From: Davidsoniella eucalypti
Taxonomy: Eukaryota > Ascomycota > Sordariomycetes > Microascales > Ceratocystidaceae
Direction of reading: 5' to 3'
Assembly (NCBI GenBank): GCA_004009845.1
Contig: RMBW01000078.1
Coordinates: 62,001-126,000 of the forward strand
Length of the DNA: 64,000 bases
Shown: piece after piece, positions 24,101 to 36,831 of the stretch
Position numbering within the stretch: the first letter of the stretch is position 1
Layout of the letters: every line of letters starts with the position of its first letter
Program-made: the position numbers and the translations under genes
The notes under the pieces: generated by a model
The model's input: the letters and a program-made list of their open reading frames with translations, nothing else
Told to the model about the DNA's origin: nothing
Databases searched by the model: none

Positions 24101-27100
24101 CATGTTTTCGTGTGGCGAGATAACCAGATGACGGAGCTTAAGCATTCTCTGCCATACTTCGACATTACGTTGGCAGCCCTTGAGCCGCTCTTCCCAAGTG
24201 CGGCGCATCGTCGCGCGTCTACGTTCGTCGCCTTCGCACTGCTTGTACACGATGAGCTCTTCTAGTTCGGCAAGCATCTGCACGCGGACAACAACTTGGT
24301 ACGCGCGGTTGTACGATTCGCTAACTAACGCACTTAGTTCGGTGTCTAGGGCCTCACGCGCTTGTTGCACGCATGTGAGCGCATCACGGAACTGGTTACG
24401 ATGAAGGGCTAAGATAGCACTAAAGAACGATCTGTCAGGTGATAGCCTACGCATAGACTGTAGGTAGGCATCCATGTCTTCCCATTTACCAAGACCCCAT
24501 GCAGCAGCCGTGGCCAGACCAGAGATCCTGCGTTGTGTTTCGGAAGACGAATGGTGCCAGGTAGTCGCTGCTAGATCCGAGAGAGCCTCCCACTCGCCGA
24601 GAGCATGCAAGCAACGCATCTTACCCATGATGATATCGATAGGTGTTGATTCATGGTCGGGAATTTCCTCCTCACGCTTAGTGTAAAAGGCCAGCGCCTC
24701 CTCCCAACGCTCCAGCTTCTCAAACCACGATTCCCGAAGTTGGATGGCATCTTTGTAGTTTTGTGCCTTGCGCAGAATACCGATGGCAGCATCGGATTGC
24801 TGAAGCTGGTTATTGATGACGATGAGAGCCTCTACAGCTGTGGCACTCTGGTCCTGGAGGAATTCAAGCTCCTTGTAGTGTAAAGCCTTGGCGTACGCAT
24901 GGCAGCGTGCAGCTTCGCGTCCGAGAATACGAATGTCGATAGGTAAGGCCTTATCGTCATGTTCCATGAACTCTGCAAGGTTGAGTAGTAGACCGAGTAG
25001 GTCTGGCGGTACATGCTCAGACCTAATCGCAGTCTCGATGTGCTGAATGAGCTCTTCCTGGGACGAGTCGTACATTTTACTCCAGCAAGACACGAACGCC
25101 GAGTTGAAAAGATCACGTGCAAGTGGTGGATATACGCTGGCAAGACTGGCGCACGCACGTAACGCATGGTTAGGAGATTCGCTGAGAAGCGTTGAGCTTA
25201 GGCGGCGAATCCATTCTTGCCAATCTTCCTTTGTTGACTTGCCCTTAGTTTCCCAAGCTGCCTTGAGATGCACCGTGTTCATTTCAAGTGTGCGCGATCC
25301 CATGTCGCCGAATGTAGGCTCGGCGTTCTGCTCGCCAAGCTGCGTTTCGGAGCTAAGTGGTTGAGGAAGTGCCTCGCCCTTTTGTAGCTTTCCGATAAGT
25401 AGCTCGTAGTTCTGGTGCTGAATTTGGTTCTGTGCCATCACCTTATTTACAGGACCCATAAAGTGTAGGTAGTCCTTTCCGAGTTGATAGATGAGAAGGC
25501 ATAGAGTATCTAGAGCAGTGACTCGGAGAAGGGGCTCGCCCAATGACATGATGCGGGTAAGTGGGTGGATAATTTTGGCCGCATAGTCATTGAGATTGAC
25601 CTTTTTGGAAATTTTACCGATAGTCTCGATGGCTTGCTTTTTGATAGCCAACGGCTGACCCTGCTTTTCGAAGGCACGTACAATGACTGGGATGATGAGG
25701 TGCATGTATTCTTCGCAGCTAGATCCAAAGACAAGGAATGCATTGAGAACACGCTCAGAAGAATTTCTTCGTTGTGACGTGTCCCGCTCGAGAGCACCCA
25801 ACATGAGAGGAAGCAGCTTAGCAAGGTAAATCTTGAATTCGCCTTCAAGTGAACGCGAGATGGCCTCAACGAGTTGTAAGATTGTCGTCTGGAGAATAGG
25901 TGACCGGTTCCAATAAGACTCAAGGCACTCTACAATCTCAGGAAGGTACTGTCGGATATGCTGTCGCACAATTCCTACCAGAGTCGCCAGCTGACTAAAA
26001 TACGATTCCAAACGCTGGAGGGTTGACGTTCGAATGACTCCCAAGAAGGCAGGAACAATTCTATCCAGAAATGAAACACACTCCAGGCCAAGAGTACGGA
26101 ATATGTTCATAATGGCTTCAATCACACCAGCGTGATGTTGTGAAAGTGATGGGTCTTTAAGAATCTGTAGTAATGAGTTGATGGCAACTGTCGGGAAGTA
26201 GTCTTTGTTGGATGGGGTAATACCAGTCATCATCAGAGAGATATCTGTGACGACCTGGTTGGACTCAGTGCGACGTTGCATCTCGGGGAAACGCTCTTCC
26301 TCAACTTGCTATAGGAGAGTTAGTGGTGTTTCTGTTATGGAGTGCTTAAATTACTTGAATAACGTACCTGGTACTTGTAAGGGTCAAGAGCACCTAGAAT
26401 ACCCATCAACTTGATTGTCTCCTGGCGTAGAGGACCTCGTTGTGGCTCTGCGCGGATAAGTCCCTGGAGTAACTCTAAGAGCTCAGGATAGTCAAGGTAT
26501 GGCTGGATGACATATCCAGAGTTTGTTGCCAGCTGACCAAGAGCATGGAGGGCTGCTTCACGTTTGAGATCGGAGCTTTGATCTTGCAATGCATTCATTA
26601 TCAGAGGCATCAACTTGTCCTTATGAACTAGCATGTCTTCGCCGCCGACAGTTGCCAGCTCGCCGATCGCCTTGAGGATTGTCGCGGCCACGGAGGGGTT
26701 CAAATCGTCCGCCTTCGCCAGTAGCACAGCAAGCATGGGTTCAACATAGGGCTTAATGAGCTCTTGTGCATTCTGAACTAGTAGCCGCAAAAGACGTGCA
26801 CTTTCTTCCTTGTTGCGAGCAACATCGGAAAACTCAAGTTCGGTGAGCATCTGTATCAAGGTCTTGCGTAGTGATGGAACTACATAGGCCGGATTCAAGC
26901 GAGCAAGGCGGCCGATGATAGCGACAGCAACCTCACGTATACTGAATACTTCGTCATTGAGAGCAAAGAATAGAATGCGGATGTTGTCGGCCTTAGCTAA
27001 ATGACGATCGAAACGCTCATCCAAAGCAGCCAAAACTGTCTGCCGAATTTCCGGTATCGGATCAGAGATTACCATAGTAAGTAGCTTGTCAACAACATCA

Positions 27101-29311
27101 CTCACGACCTGCAATGCATGCAAGCTGGTCTGGTTCATGATGGGATCTCGGATGTATAGCTGACAGCAGGTCAAAGCTGCCGCTTCTCGAGTATCCGAGT
27201 CATCGTCTTCGATATACTTAATGGCGACATCGCGTACGAATTCGTTTAAAACATGTCCTACAAAAGTTAGTGGACGTCTATCTGCGGTGTTTGGCAATAC
27301 TATAGTGTTGCTAAATTGTGATTTTCGTGAAATATTTGCACGTAATGGCGTGAATTCTTTCACTGAACGGGTCCACTAGGACCTGTTTACTACTTTATAT
27401 AGAAGCGTCCCACTGGGTACAAGTCTTCGGTTGCAGCATTTTATTATAGATTTGATCCGATTTGTTTCTGGATATCGGGGACGTATTAGAAGATGAGCAA
27501 GCAAGGAATTCAAATATACCTGTAAAATCGAAGCTGCCAAGAGTATTTAGGGCAAGTTTTATCTCTTCTTTGCGTTGTTCGTAAGCTTGGGGGTCTTTGT
27601 TGTCTTTTGTTATTATTGGGACAGATGCTAGCATATTAGGCTGTGGTGCACCAAGAGTTTTAAAAGATTCACCGCAAAGGACAACACTGAGCATGTCCAG
27701 AAGGCGCTCCTGGATCTCCGGCTTGACTGATGGGATATAAAAGGCCATGTCGACAAGAGCTTGTGTGAGCTTTGGCGTAAGTTCGCAGGCAAATATGGGA
27801 TCAAGTAGCGCGCTCATATACTTGCTAAGAGTTTGACCAACGGCTACAGCGAGTCGACTGATACAATCAAAGACAGGGTCTACAGAGCCTCTCTTGCGAC
27901 TAGTCACGCTTAGACCTTCACGAACATAAAGCAGAACGCTGTCAAGATAAGGTGCTATGGCGCTCTTGACAGAGTTTGCAATATCACCAATGGCTAAGAA
28001 CGCATCGTTCCGCTCTTTGTCCCTTTTCAGCATACCAGACAAGTAGATCATGAATCTGTGCAGGTGTGTCGAGCTGAAATCAGAAGGATTATAACGAGCG
28101 AGCTCTGGAATCAACAACACAATTGTCTTGCGGATAACCGAATCACGGTTGTCCTTGTTCTTATAGACGGTTTCGCAAGTCTCGTGGTAATGCGGTTGCA
28201 TGAACATGGCGCCTTGGTCTAGTAGTTCTTTTGTAACAAGCAAAGAGGCATGTATCGACTCAACGGTGTTGATTTTCAGACCAGAGATTGCCTCGATATA
28301 CATCTTGGACATCCAAGCATTCTTCAGTTCAGGATCACGCTCGCGGATGATTCGAAAACAAGCACTAACGGTCTCTGCAGAAGCGTTCCGGATGAAAGGA
28401 CGCACATCGCGCAGGCCGACCCAGATTAGTTCGAACACTAGGCCGACATATCCATACATAAGAGTCGGGGCGTTACGAGAGAGCTCGCGGAGTACTAGCA
28501 CGGCACTAAATCGTCGCTCCTCGATTCTCTCGGACTGAAGCCACTCCAGCGCGGTTTTGACTTCTGAGTCGACTAATTCGGTTGTCAAACTGCCGCCAGG
28601 GCGACATAGCTTTCCAAGGGCGGTAGCAGCAGCCGACATTGGATGTATATCTTTACCACGTAAAATGGTCTTGATATTTTGTGTAAATCTGGTGTACTTC
28701 ATAGATATGTCGACGCCGTCGAAGTCGATCAAGCCCTCGAGGGCGTATATGCCACCAAGACGCTCTGATGTGTCGGATCCATGGGTGATGAGGTGTGTGA
28801 TTTTAGAGTTAACGGCATTGTAGAACGGGAGGAATTGTTCTGGTTGGAAGTCTAGAGAGAAGCAAACAAGAGAGCGTTAGAAATAAGCCTTATGATATGA
28901 GTTTTCTAAGATGGAGAGATGAGAATAGTCTTTTTATGACGAACCTCGGTAGCAAATGGTCACGAGTTCTCTAAGTGAGACGGAAGCTCTCCTCCGGGCC
29001 TCGTCGCTGTTTCGGCTACATGAGACAAATGGAAGTTAGCGATAGGCTTGACAGAGTAGAAGGTTACAGACAAGCCAGGATGGGAGGCCATAGCAACAAA
29101 GCTGTATACCAGTAGGCAGATAGAGAGGAAGCTAGCCAGAGAGGCCGCGCGACCGTTATAGGTAGCATAAGTGTCTTCCCATCAACTGCTGACTTTGGTA
29201 TGATGGTGGGGAGTTGTGCTGTAGCGTTCTCGCATATACGCACTTGGATCGCAGATCTTTGACAATGGTGTCCAGGCGGTCCATTGCGATCTGGTGTTGT
29301 TGTTGCGCCAT
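21187..29311 (-). CDS. TOR: TOR serine/threonine kinase (PIKK)
   Basis: I reconstruct six exons: complement(join(21187..21720,21779..26308,26368..27257,27520..28851,28945..29015,29244..29311)), 2474 residues, the usual TOR length. The start MAQQQHQIAMDRLD leads into VKDLRSN, the conserved N-terminus. HEAT repeats fill roughly the first 1200 residues, then FAT (~1230-1780). The FRB domain (~1895-1990) begins SRELIRVAVLWHEQWHEG. The PI3K-like kinase domain (~2060-2380) carries GLGDRHPSNLML (~2213) and HIDFGDCFEV (~2233). The protein ends with a FATC (YIGWCSFW). All splice joins keep frame and restore family sequence, for example YKYQ|QVEEE and VLEA|FIHDPLLTW. TOR is the catalytic subunit of TORC1/TORC2, controlling translation, autophagy and nutrient response at vacuolar and plasma membranes. 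The FRB serine and the WDLYY tryptophan that contact FKBP-rapamycin are present. An Ala/Asn-rich insert lies between the kinase domain and FATC. Confidence 0.97.
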
Positions 29312-31476
29312 GATGGGCGCCTTGCTGTAGTCGTGAGACCAGTTCAGTAGAGAACGACTGTGACTCGCAATGGCAACGTCCTACTAGCCACACGGACGGA
29401 CGTAGGGTAGCTTCCAAGTTCAGCACATGTGCCAAGCACGATAGCTCGTGGTGGTGGAGGGGAGGAGGCGATGTCTCTATTTTCTAGCTTCCTAGTTTTT
29501 TTCTATTCCAGGTATAAAAAAAAGGCGTCGCGGGGTTGATGTGATTGTAGGCTGTGCGTAGAATTTTGGTGGGAAAATCGAATCGAATAGGTGACGGCGT
29601 ACTGGTTGACGAAAACGAGATGGAATCCGGTTGTTGGCAGCCAGCCTTGTTCTCCCCAAATGATGGCACAGTAGCGGTTGGCTTAACTAGTTGGAACTGT
29701 CGGAGGAGATGGATTTGGATTGGCGGGTTATGGATAAAAAGATAGATGTCTGCCGTCGAGTAACAGTTACAGGGCTATTAGCAAAGCTAGCAGTTAACTA
29801 GGTTTGTCTATCTAGGGTGTTGTCGGCCCAATGAAGACGTAGAAAGCAGAGAGCAAAGCAAAGAAGCCAAGCGTTATCCAGTTGACTGGGCGGCAACAAG
29901 ATACTATGAGGGAAAATGATGACTGGTAGTGGAAATAATCAGAATATAATAGTACAAAAACACACGAGAACTCTGGCCCGCAATCGTCGATTCGAAAAGT
30001 CGCAGGACATGCAGAGCCTCCAGAAAAGCCTTGCAATAAAAGAGCTGATGAAATGATGGATAAACAGATGCTGTTGATGGCCAGAATAGCAGCCAAGGCG
30101 AAAAGTACAAAAAAGCTGTGACTAAAAAGAGAGACTCTGTGTTTTCTCAATGCGGAAGTCGCTTATTTTGTCGTTTGTGCTGCTGCTGCTGCTGCTGCTG
30201 TTTTGAGTGCTGTTTCTTCAGTGGAAAAATGTGGGTTTTGGCCTCTGTAAATGTATAATTAGTTTCATAACACCCTAAAGAAAGCTATAACACTCTGTGT
30301 AAATTAGCGCTTGCATACTACCAAAAGTCCACAAGAAAATCCACAGCTTGGTCGACCAAATATTTTTGGTCGGTAAACAAGTTACTGACGTTTATCAGCC
30401 TTCTTAGAAAAAATAAACGTAGATACTATGTAGTTGATATAAGATGCGAAGATAGAAATATATTTCTGTAACAAACTAATAAATAGTCAGAAGCCCCATT
30501 TCAATCTAGCAAATCATAATACACCATCTGGTAAATCGAATAAATGATATTTCAATCTTATAAGTCTTAGAAATCAATATAACCCAGTAACAAAGGTCAA
30601 TAAGCAATGAGGAAGGAAAACATGATATAGCAAAACTAAAATGGAAGGAGGGTTATCCACGAATTAAATAATGTAAAAAGAAAGATAGAGGATAAAGACA
30701 AAAACTGCCCAACTAGTTAGCAACCTTGCTATAAATATTCTTCAAATCAACATAGTAAGCACAGTCAAACTTATTCCTAATCTTGTCACATAACTACTCA
30801 GGCTACTTATAGATGTTGATAGTTGCTAAGAAAATATAGTGAAACAATTCTGATCAAGCTGTGAAGCAAACTAACTAGGTGTTTAACTTTCTGGTTATTA
30901 TTGTAATGTGACACTGGAGTCCTCTCGTTGTGGTGGGCCAAAAATGAAAAACTAAGTCTTACATACAAGGACGGCGCAACAATATTCTCACCATCATCAC
31001 ATAGTTGGCGCATTGTATTAACCCTTATAGCCCTATAGGCGTATATAGCCGACCTACAAAAAGGTTCACAAAATTTAACTTGAATTAGAAACATCACATA
31101 ATACGTATCTAATCATTTTAGGATGGCTTCTTTTTCACTTTTTCACACCATTTTCTTTATTTCATAGTTGTAGTAATCATGAAAGAAGACAAACTAAATT
31201 TGTGTATTAATTCGACCTCCATATTGAAGTGTACAACTACATACATAGTTATTGCATTAGTAGCTTTGAGAAGTGGGTCTTATACAAGGCTATATTATCT
31301 AAGTATGTAGGTAGCTTAGACATCCGTAAAACTAATCCTTGACTTTGCACATATAACACATCCTTTTTCACTTGCGACAATCACCATCAAGCCTACCACA
31401 ATAGGGCTTGCCTCATTTTACATAAGCCTATATACATTCGCAACTATCTCATAATATCTCACCAAATACAAACATC
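29312..31476. other. Divergent TOR/RTF2 intergenic region
   Basis: About 2.2 kb separates the TOR start from the RTF2 start. It contains a trinucleotide repeat at 30178-30200 and AT-rich sequence beyond 30240. A 112-codon minus-strand frame near 30150 has hydrophobic stretches but no family match. Promoters and leaders of both genes are expected here. Confidence 0.55.
30178..30200. repeat. (TGC)n microsatellite
   Basis: Seven TGC units plus a partial unit (CAG on the other strand) lie about 870 bases upstream of the TOR start codon. The repeat is probably outside coding sequence and is a likely length polymorphism. Confidence 0.9.
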
Positions 31477-32307
31477 ATGGGTAACGACGGTGGCTCCATC
31501 CCCAAGCGCCGCGAACTCGTTCAAGAAGCTGCTCGCCAACCTACCCTCAGCGAACTCAAAGCCACTGCGCTTGAATCTCTCAGCCATGCGTGGGAACACT
31601 GCCAAATAACCGACGAAAAAATCGATATGGAAAACGTCGTATCCGACTCTCTTGGCCGCTTATACAACTACGAGTCCATCCTAAGTGGTCTCATGCCCAC
31701 CACAACCTCATCCGATACCGCCGACCCCGAGAGTAAGACCCAAACTGCCTTTGAAGCCACCGGTATCAAATCTATTCGCGATGTGGTGCGCTTGAAATTC
31801 AAGCGTGGTGGCGCGTCTGCCCGCGACAAAGGTGTCTGGTCATGTCCCGTGTCTATGAAGGCTCTGGGTCCAACCACCAAGTCCGTGTATATCGTCCCCT
31901 GTGGACACACCTTCACCGAGGCAGCTATCAGGGAAATCGCCGAAGATGTTTGTCCCGAGTGTAGTGAGCCATTCCAGCGCCGCGATGTAATCCCAATACT
32001 GCCGACAACTGAAAATGAAATCCTCAAACTACAGAAACGTATGGATGATCTGAAAGCGTCTGGGCTTACACATGGGCTGAAGAAGGACAAATCGTCGGGT
32101 AAGAAGAAGAGCAAGAAAGACAAGTCTGAAAAGAGTGAAAGCACTCCGGTAGAGTCGCGTGGCGCGAAGCGCAAGGCTACAGAAGACTACCACAAGGTGG
32201 ACAAGAGAATAAGCGGCATCAATAACCCTATGGCTGCTGCAATCACAAGTAAAGTCTTGGCTGAACAAGACGAACAGAAACGTCGTCGTTTAGCTGCTAA
32301 GAGATAG
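31477..32307 (+). CDS. rtf2: Replication termination factor 2 (RTF2) homolog
   Basis: A single exon of 276 residues starts with the diagnostic MGNDGGSIPKRRELV. The first 120 residues include a LSHAWEHCQI segment and LYNYESIL, both typical of RTF2. The central RING-like C2HC2 region (about residues 122-170) has WSCPVSM, PCGHTF and CPECSEPF. The C-terminal third is very Lys-rich (KKKSKKDKSEKSE), a likely nuclear-localisation and RNA/DNA-contact segment. The protein ends with a basic KRRRLAAKR tail. RTF2 family proteins act at stalled or programmed-arrest replication forks; in fission yeast Rtf2 works at the RTS1 barrier and is linked to splicing. The protein should be nuclear. Its start context (aacatcATGG) is good and there is no sign of an intron. 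Confidence 0.95.
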   Translation: MGNDGGSIPKRRELVQEAARQPTLSELKATALESLSHAWEHCQITDEKIDMENVVSDSLGRLYNYESILSGLMPTTTSSDTADPESKTQTAFEATGIKSIRDVVRLKFKRGGASARDKGVWSCPVSMKALGPTTKSVYIVPCGHTFTEAAIREIAEDVCPECSEPFQRRDVIPILPTTENEILKLQKRMDDLKASGLTHGLKKDKSSGKKKSKKDKSEKSESTPVESRGAKRKATEDYHKVDKRISGINNPMAAAITSKVLAEQDEQKRRRLAAKR

Positions 32308-32577
32308 TGCCATATTTCAAACTGTATCGGGGAAATATAATGAAATGATCGCCAATAAACATAGTTATGATACCACCATGTATAATCACAGCATAAAAAT
32401 AAAATCATTTTTTTATAGATCCGGACTTTTATGTATGTACATCAGATATCAACTTCTCTTGTTTATGTGAAACAAGATGAGATACTACTGCTATAACAAC
32501 GATGTTTGTAGAACGTATAGTACTAGTACTGTTACTCGTCCTACTACCATAACTTATTCATGTCAGCTTTCACTAAC

Positions 32578-34414
32578 TCACAACTCTTCCTTGCCCTGCG
32601 AGGTTGCGCTATAGGTGCCCTCACAGACGGCTGGCGTGCCAATTTCAATCTTGTACACACACTTCTCGGCTTCCATCACCTTCCAAACCTCCTCAGTCTC
32701 GTGGCAGGCCAGCCAGACATCTGTCCGGCGGTTAGGTCCGTTCCAGCAGTTCTGACCGTTCTCATACCTGAGCACTAGGCGCTTTCCAACACCAAGACCC
32801 TTCCCGTCAGCCTTTTCTTCCTCATCAGACTCTTCCCAGCTGAACTGCTCAAATGTACCCATGTGGCTCTGGCCGTGACCCTTCTTGCTCTTTTGGTAGG
32901 TGCGACCCATCCAGCACACTTCGTACTCGTACTCGCCGGTGTGGATGGAAATGCACTTGTCCTTGAGGGCACGGAAGATACCCTCTGGGCCATAGTTGCT
33001 GTTCAGATCGTCAGTGGCGTCGTTAATTTCACGCAACTTGTTGTCGACGGCTTGGGTAGCTTTATCCCTGGCATCGCGCGCGGCCTTGACATTGGCCGAC
33101 TCGCCAGTGTTCTCAGGTTCAGCTAGAATGCCGTTGTCAACTAGCCATAGGCGCATGGCGATAACCTTCTCGCGGACAGTGACCCGTAGAGATTCAGGTA
33201 GATACGCCTCAAACTGGAAGACTGTAGTAGTGGAATGAGTGTTAGTAAATTCGATCATGTGTGGTTGGTACGATGTAAAACGAGATCACTTACGGATATC
33301 AGTATCGGAAGGTTCAGACTCTTCAAACTCATTCCAGTTGATGCCACTATGCTCGCCATCATCGCCCAGGAGAGACGCAAGCTCACTCTCAGTCAAGCGA
33401 TCGGAAGGATTACCCTGCGCCTGCGCAGCATAGTCTTCCCAGGACTTGACGGCAGCCTTGACACCCTCATCGTTGAAGTTAGGGTTGTACTCCTCCTTGA
33501 ACTTGCGTAGGATATCCTCCAAAAGTCTGACCTTTTCGGTAGCTTCATCACGCTGATCTAGAGCCTCGTCTAGACCCTTTTTCAAGTTATCGATACGCTC
33601 CTTGGCAAGGCTGGTCAGGATACCTAGCTTGCCGGCCTTGACGGGGCCTCTCACAACTCTACCACGCTCTGCCTTTTCAGTTTCCTTGAACTTCTCCAGT
33701 AGCTCATCGCGCTTTGCCTCCTGCTCCTTGAGTTCCTTTTGTAGTCTAACAAGACGCTCGTCAATTTCAAGGCGCAGTTTCTGAGCGGCGCTCAACATTT
33801 CATGCTTCTGTTTCAGAGCACGATCGAGTGCAGCTTGCTGTTTGGCAGCCTTTTGGCGAGCAGCCTTGCCGATCTCAGCACATTTGTTGGGGCACTTGAT
33901 ACCACCAGAACCTGCCCATTCTTCTGTACCATCACAGCACAGGTCATAGTCACATACGCCGTCGTTGACGTACATGAAAGGCACGTAGGCGCCAACGTGA
34001 CCGGTGTTGGCGCACCAGAATCCCGGCAGCACAGGCTTGATTTGGGTGGTGCCGGATACGGAGCCGGTGAGGGGCTGGGGGGGCGAAAGGACATCGATAT
34101 TGGCGCAGGCAGCAGTGCCGGGCTCGTCAGAGCCATCGGGACAGTCGCACGAGTTGTCGTTAACCTGCTTCGGGCTAAGCTTAATATCTGGGTGGTTGAT
34201 GCATGAGAAGCTATCTTTCGATCCGTAGTGCTGCGAGTCTGAAGAGAAAGAAAAGCGTGTGATGTTAGTATTAGGTAGAAGACAAGTGTACTCGAGCGAA
34301 GAAAAACGGGCTAGAAAGCTTACATTCGGGCCCGACTCCACGTGGCAAGCTTCCGGCCGCCGAAGCAACGGAAAGCAAGCTGGCGGTTCCGACGAAGAGC
34401 GATGATGTCTTCAT
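32578..34414 (-). CDS. Glucosidase II beta subunit (PRKCSH-like)
   Basis: Three exons, complement(join(32578..33221,33294..34238,34324..34414)), encode 559 residues. Exon 1 codes for a signal peptide (MKTSSLFVGTASLLSVASA). Two Cys-rich LDL-receptor-like segments follow: CDCPDGSDEPG (~55-65) and DGVCDYDLCCDGTEEW (~110-130). A long coiled coil covers about 150-300, an acidic stretch follows, and a C-terminal MRH domain (~430-550) binds mannose. Expected MRH features are visible: VCWMGRTYQK, RRTDVWLACHE and EAEKCVYKIE. The subunit holds the catalytic alpha subunit in the ER lumen, where glucosidase II trims the two inner glucoses of N-glycans for calnexin-cycle folding control. The protein ends GKEEL, a KDEL/HDEL-like variant. 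Introns are 85 and 72 nt, and all joins are in frame. The gene converges with RTF2 and diverges from the GCIP-like gene. Confidence 0.95.
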
Positions 34415-35066
34415 GGCGATTCGGAAAGCGGCTACTATAGAAGTAGGCGATGGCTTAAAGCTAGTAGTATGAGCTACTCTCCTACTTTGATAAGAAGCAA
34501 ACAAACTGCACCAGGCGAGCAAAGCAAACAGTATAGGATGAATAGGGTAGAGGCTATTGTATAGCTCAAGATGGGGAAGAAGCAGGAGCCAGATATACAC
34601 AATCGCCGCAATAAGTCTCCCAATAAAGAATGGATGGCAGAGCTCTTGATATTTAGTTGCGCAGTGGTATGGTATACAACTATCAAAGCTAGTTAACAAG
34701 TAGACGAACTCCAGATTAGGCTAGAGCTTTGGCCCCCCAGTAAACAAACTGTCCTGTATACTGTGTGGGTGTCGTTATAACGGCAAATCTCTGGTTAATC
34801 AAGCTGCGCTTACTGGGTATGGCCAGCCGAGCTGAGCTGCTCATGACAAAAATCCTTCAAACTGTTGTTGATTTTTGAGTCCTTTACAAAAATAGGCATA
34901 CCCCGACGATTTCAATCCTTGTAACGCTCGTTCTTCCAGTTCAACATTAAGAAAGAAGAATCACCGTGAAAAAGAGCCCCTCCATCTTAATTTATCGAGA
35001 TCGACTCTACCGTGGACGTCCAAATATCTACATATATAGCAACTCCAGCATATCTAATATAAGGCC
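34415..35066. other. Divergent promoter region
   Basis: About 650 bases separate the starts of the glucosidase II beta and GCIP-like genes. A CTATATAGC-like AT-rich stretch lies just before 35067. No open frame is convincing. Confidence 0.5.
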
Positions 35067-36233
35067 ATGGATCTCAACACGCCCTTTACAAATTCGCCAA
35101 TCGCCCGGCTGTCGCCTACCGAGCGGGCTAACCTGAAAGTCTTGCGAACGTCCCTAGGCGAGACGGAAAAAGAGCTGGAGCGATTCGAGAAGATCCTCTC
35201 CGAGCAGTCTTATTACAAAGACGGTGTTCAAGAGATACATGTTGATGGAATCCAGAGCATCAAGCATATCGGCTTGGTTAGTGACTGTGCCAAGCTCGCC
35301 GAGGCCCGATCCACGCAACTCTACTTCTTCATAAGCAACGATCCCTTCACGCCCAGCGCTATCCAGACGGTGGTCGATGAGATCAGAACCAGCATCGTTC
35401 CTGGCCTCAGCATCGGTGCTCTTGCGTACGACTCCAAGTTCTACTCGTTGACATATCGCAAGGAAATCTGCACCACTTCCAGAAGCTTAGTCCGTGAGAT
35501 GCGTAACCTCCTTGCATTAATACCCTTAGATGGCCGCGCCTTGCGTGATGAGCGCAGCAAATTACGGCCACGCAAATGCATTGGTGGCATTAAGTTAGAG
35601 GCTTCCAACGTGGCCGGCCTATCAAACTTTCCTGTGCAGAAATTCTACCTAAAGCGTGTCGAAGATAGCAAATCGATGATCGGCGATGTCTACCGGGAAC
35701 TCAAAGAGTGGAAGGAGGAAGAAGCGGAAAATCTGGGTGGGGGCGGAGATATAAGCAATGAAGACTCGGATCATGTCGACGGGGAGGATGAGTTGGCCGC
35801 TGCCGAAAACCCAGCACAAGCGATCATTGACCATATTATGATGCCTCCGGCACCTATTCCCGCAAACGACACGGAAAAGATTCGTGAACGCCTCGAAATG
35901 TGCTTACGCAGACTCAAGCTGATCGGCATTCTCTGCGATGCCATAGTGCGTCGGCGTATCAAGACGCTACCCAAGTTCCCGTGCGATAATGAGAACACAC
36001 CAGGACGTCTAGACAAAATAGTCGTGCTGTTGGACAAGATAAACGAGAGGCTCGACGAACTTACAGCTTGCTTCTACAGTATGAACAAGCTGAAGGTCGA
36101 TTGGAACATGGACCAGCTCGTTATAGACTGCATTGGTGTTGCAGATGTGGTGGAAAAGAACTGGAACGACGAGGATGACGAGTTCAGCAAATGGCTTGAG
36201 CGTTTTCGTAGGGAAATTCAAACAACTATCTAA
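35067..36233 (+). CDS. CCNDBP1/GCIP-like protein (cyclin-D1-binding protein family)
   Basis: A single exon of 388 residues. The N-terminal half is helical, with NDPFTPSAIQTVVDEI and TYRKEICTTSRSLVREM resembling the N-terminal domain of Grap2/cyclin-D-interacting proteins. An acidic, Gly/Asp-rich linker (about 228-255) follows. The C-terminal half carries LLDKINERLDELTACFY and ends in DDEFSKWLERFRREI, the same pattern as fungal members of the family. Animal CCNDBP1 is a helix-loop-helix-type regulator that binds cyclin D1. Fungi lack cyclin D1, so the fungal role is not known. There is no signal peptide or membrane segment. The assignment rests on overall pattern recognition, which I consider likely but not certain. 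Confidence 0.75.
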   Translation: MDLNTPFTNSPIARLSPTERANLKVLRTSLGETEKELERFEKILSEQSYYKDGVQEIHVDGIQSIKHIGLVSDCAKLAEARSTQLYFFISNDPFTPSAIQTVVDEIRTSIVPGLSIGALAYDSKFYSLTYRKEICTTSRSLVREMRNLLALIPLDGRALRDERSKLRPRKCIGGIKLEASNVAGLSNFPVQKFYLKRVEDSKSMIGDVYRELKEWKEEEAENLGGGGDISNEDSDHVDGEDELAAAENPAQAIIDHIMMPPAPIPANDTEKIRERLEMCLRRLKLIGILCDAIVRRRIKTLPKFPCDNENTPGRLDKIVVLLDKINERLDELTACFYSMNKLKVDWNMDQLVIDCIGVADVVEKNWNDEDDEFSKWLERFRREIQTTI

Positions 36234-36831
36234 ATGATAGGAACAAAAGTTTTCAAAGAAACAGCTCTACGAGGATGGCAGCAAGGGACAAACAAGTAAA
36301 TTTCTGTTGGTCATGTGGCACGAGAGGGATAGTTTTCATTTGTTTTGGTATGTTTTCGGTTGGGAAGGAAAGGGAAGGGAAAATAAGACGGGGTGCTAGA
36401 TGAAGGCTAGCTATGGCCTATATTATTTATATTCAACAATATACTGAATTGTTACTTTTAGTCCTCGTTCTTTTTACATGGATATCGACATTACCTATCC
36501 GCACATTGAATCACTTCATGAAAAGAATCACACTATATTATAAGAAAAGATATTGCGTCAACAGGAAGAAAATAGATTCAAAGAAGAGAAAAAAAGCTAT
36601 AAAAATATACATAAGAGATGATACGATGAAGTGATAGAAAGGAAAAGATAATATTGAAAAAACCAAGTGATTACTAATCAGCAGTGGCACATGAGGTTGC
36701 TGTTTTCTTCACTGTGTAACGCTAAAGACAAAGAAGATACATCAATGTAAAGGGAAATCAAAAGCCCGAAAGCGAATCAAAGTGACAGAATGGGATTCTC
36801 CCCTTATTCGCCATTGATATGCGCGGCCCGA
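36234..36831. other. Intergenic region between convergent genes
   Basis: This is an A-rich and GA-rich stretch holding the 3' UTRs of the GCIP-like and rhamnogalacturonan lyase genes. No gene or clear repeat is seen. Confidence 0.55.

Noticed and set aside
29812..30150. 112-codon minus-strand frame with hydrophobic segments upstream of TOR
   Set aside because: It has no family motif and lies in the expected TOR promoter/leader. The hydrophobic residues fit translation of T-rich DNA.
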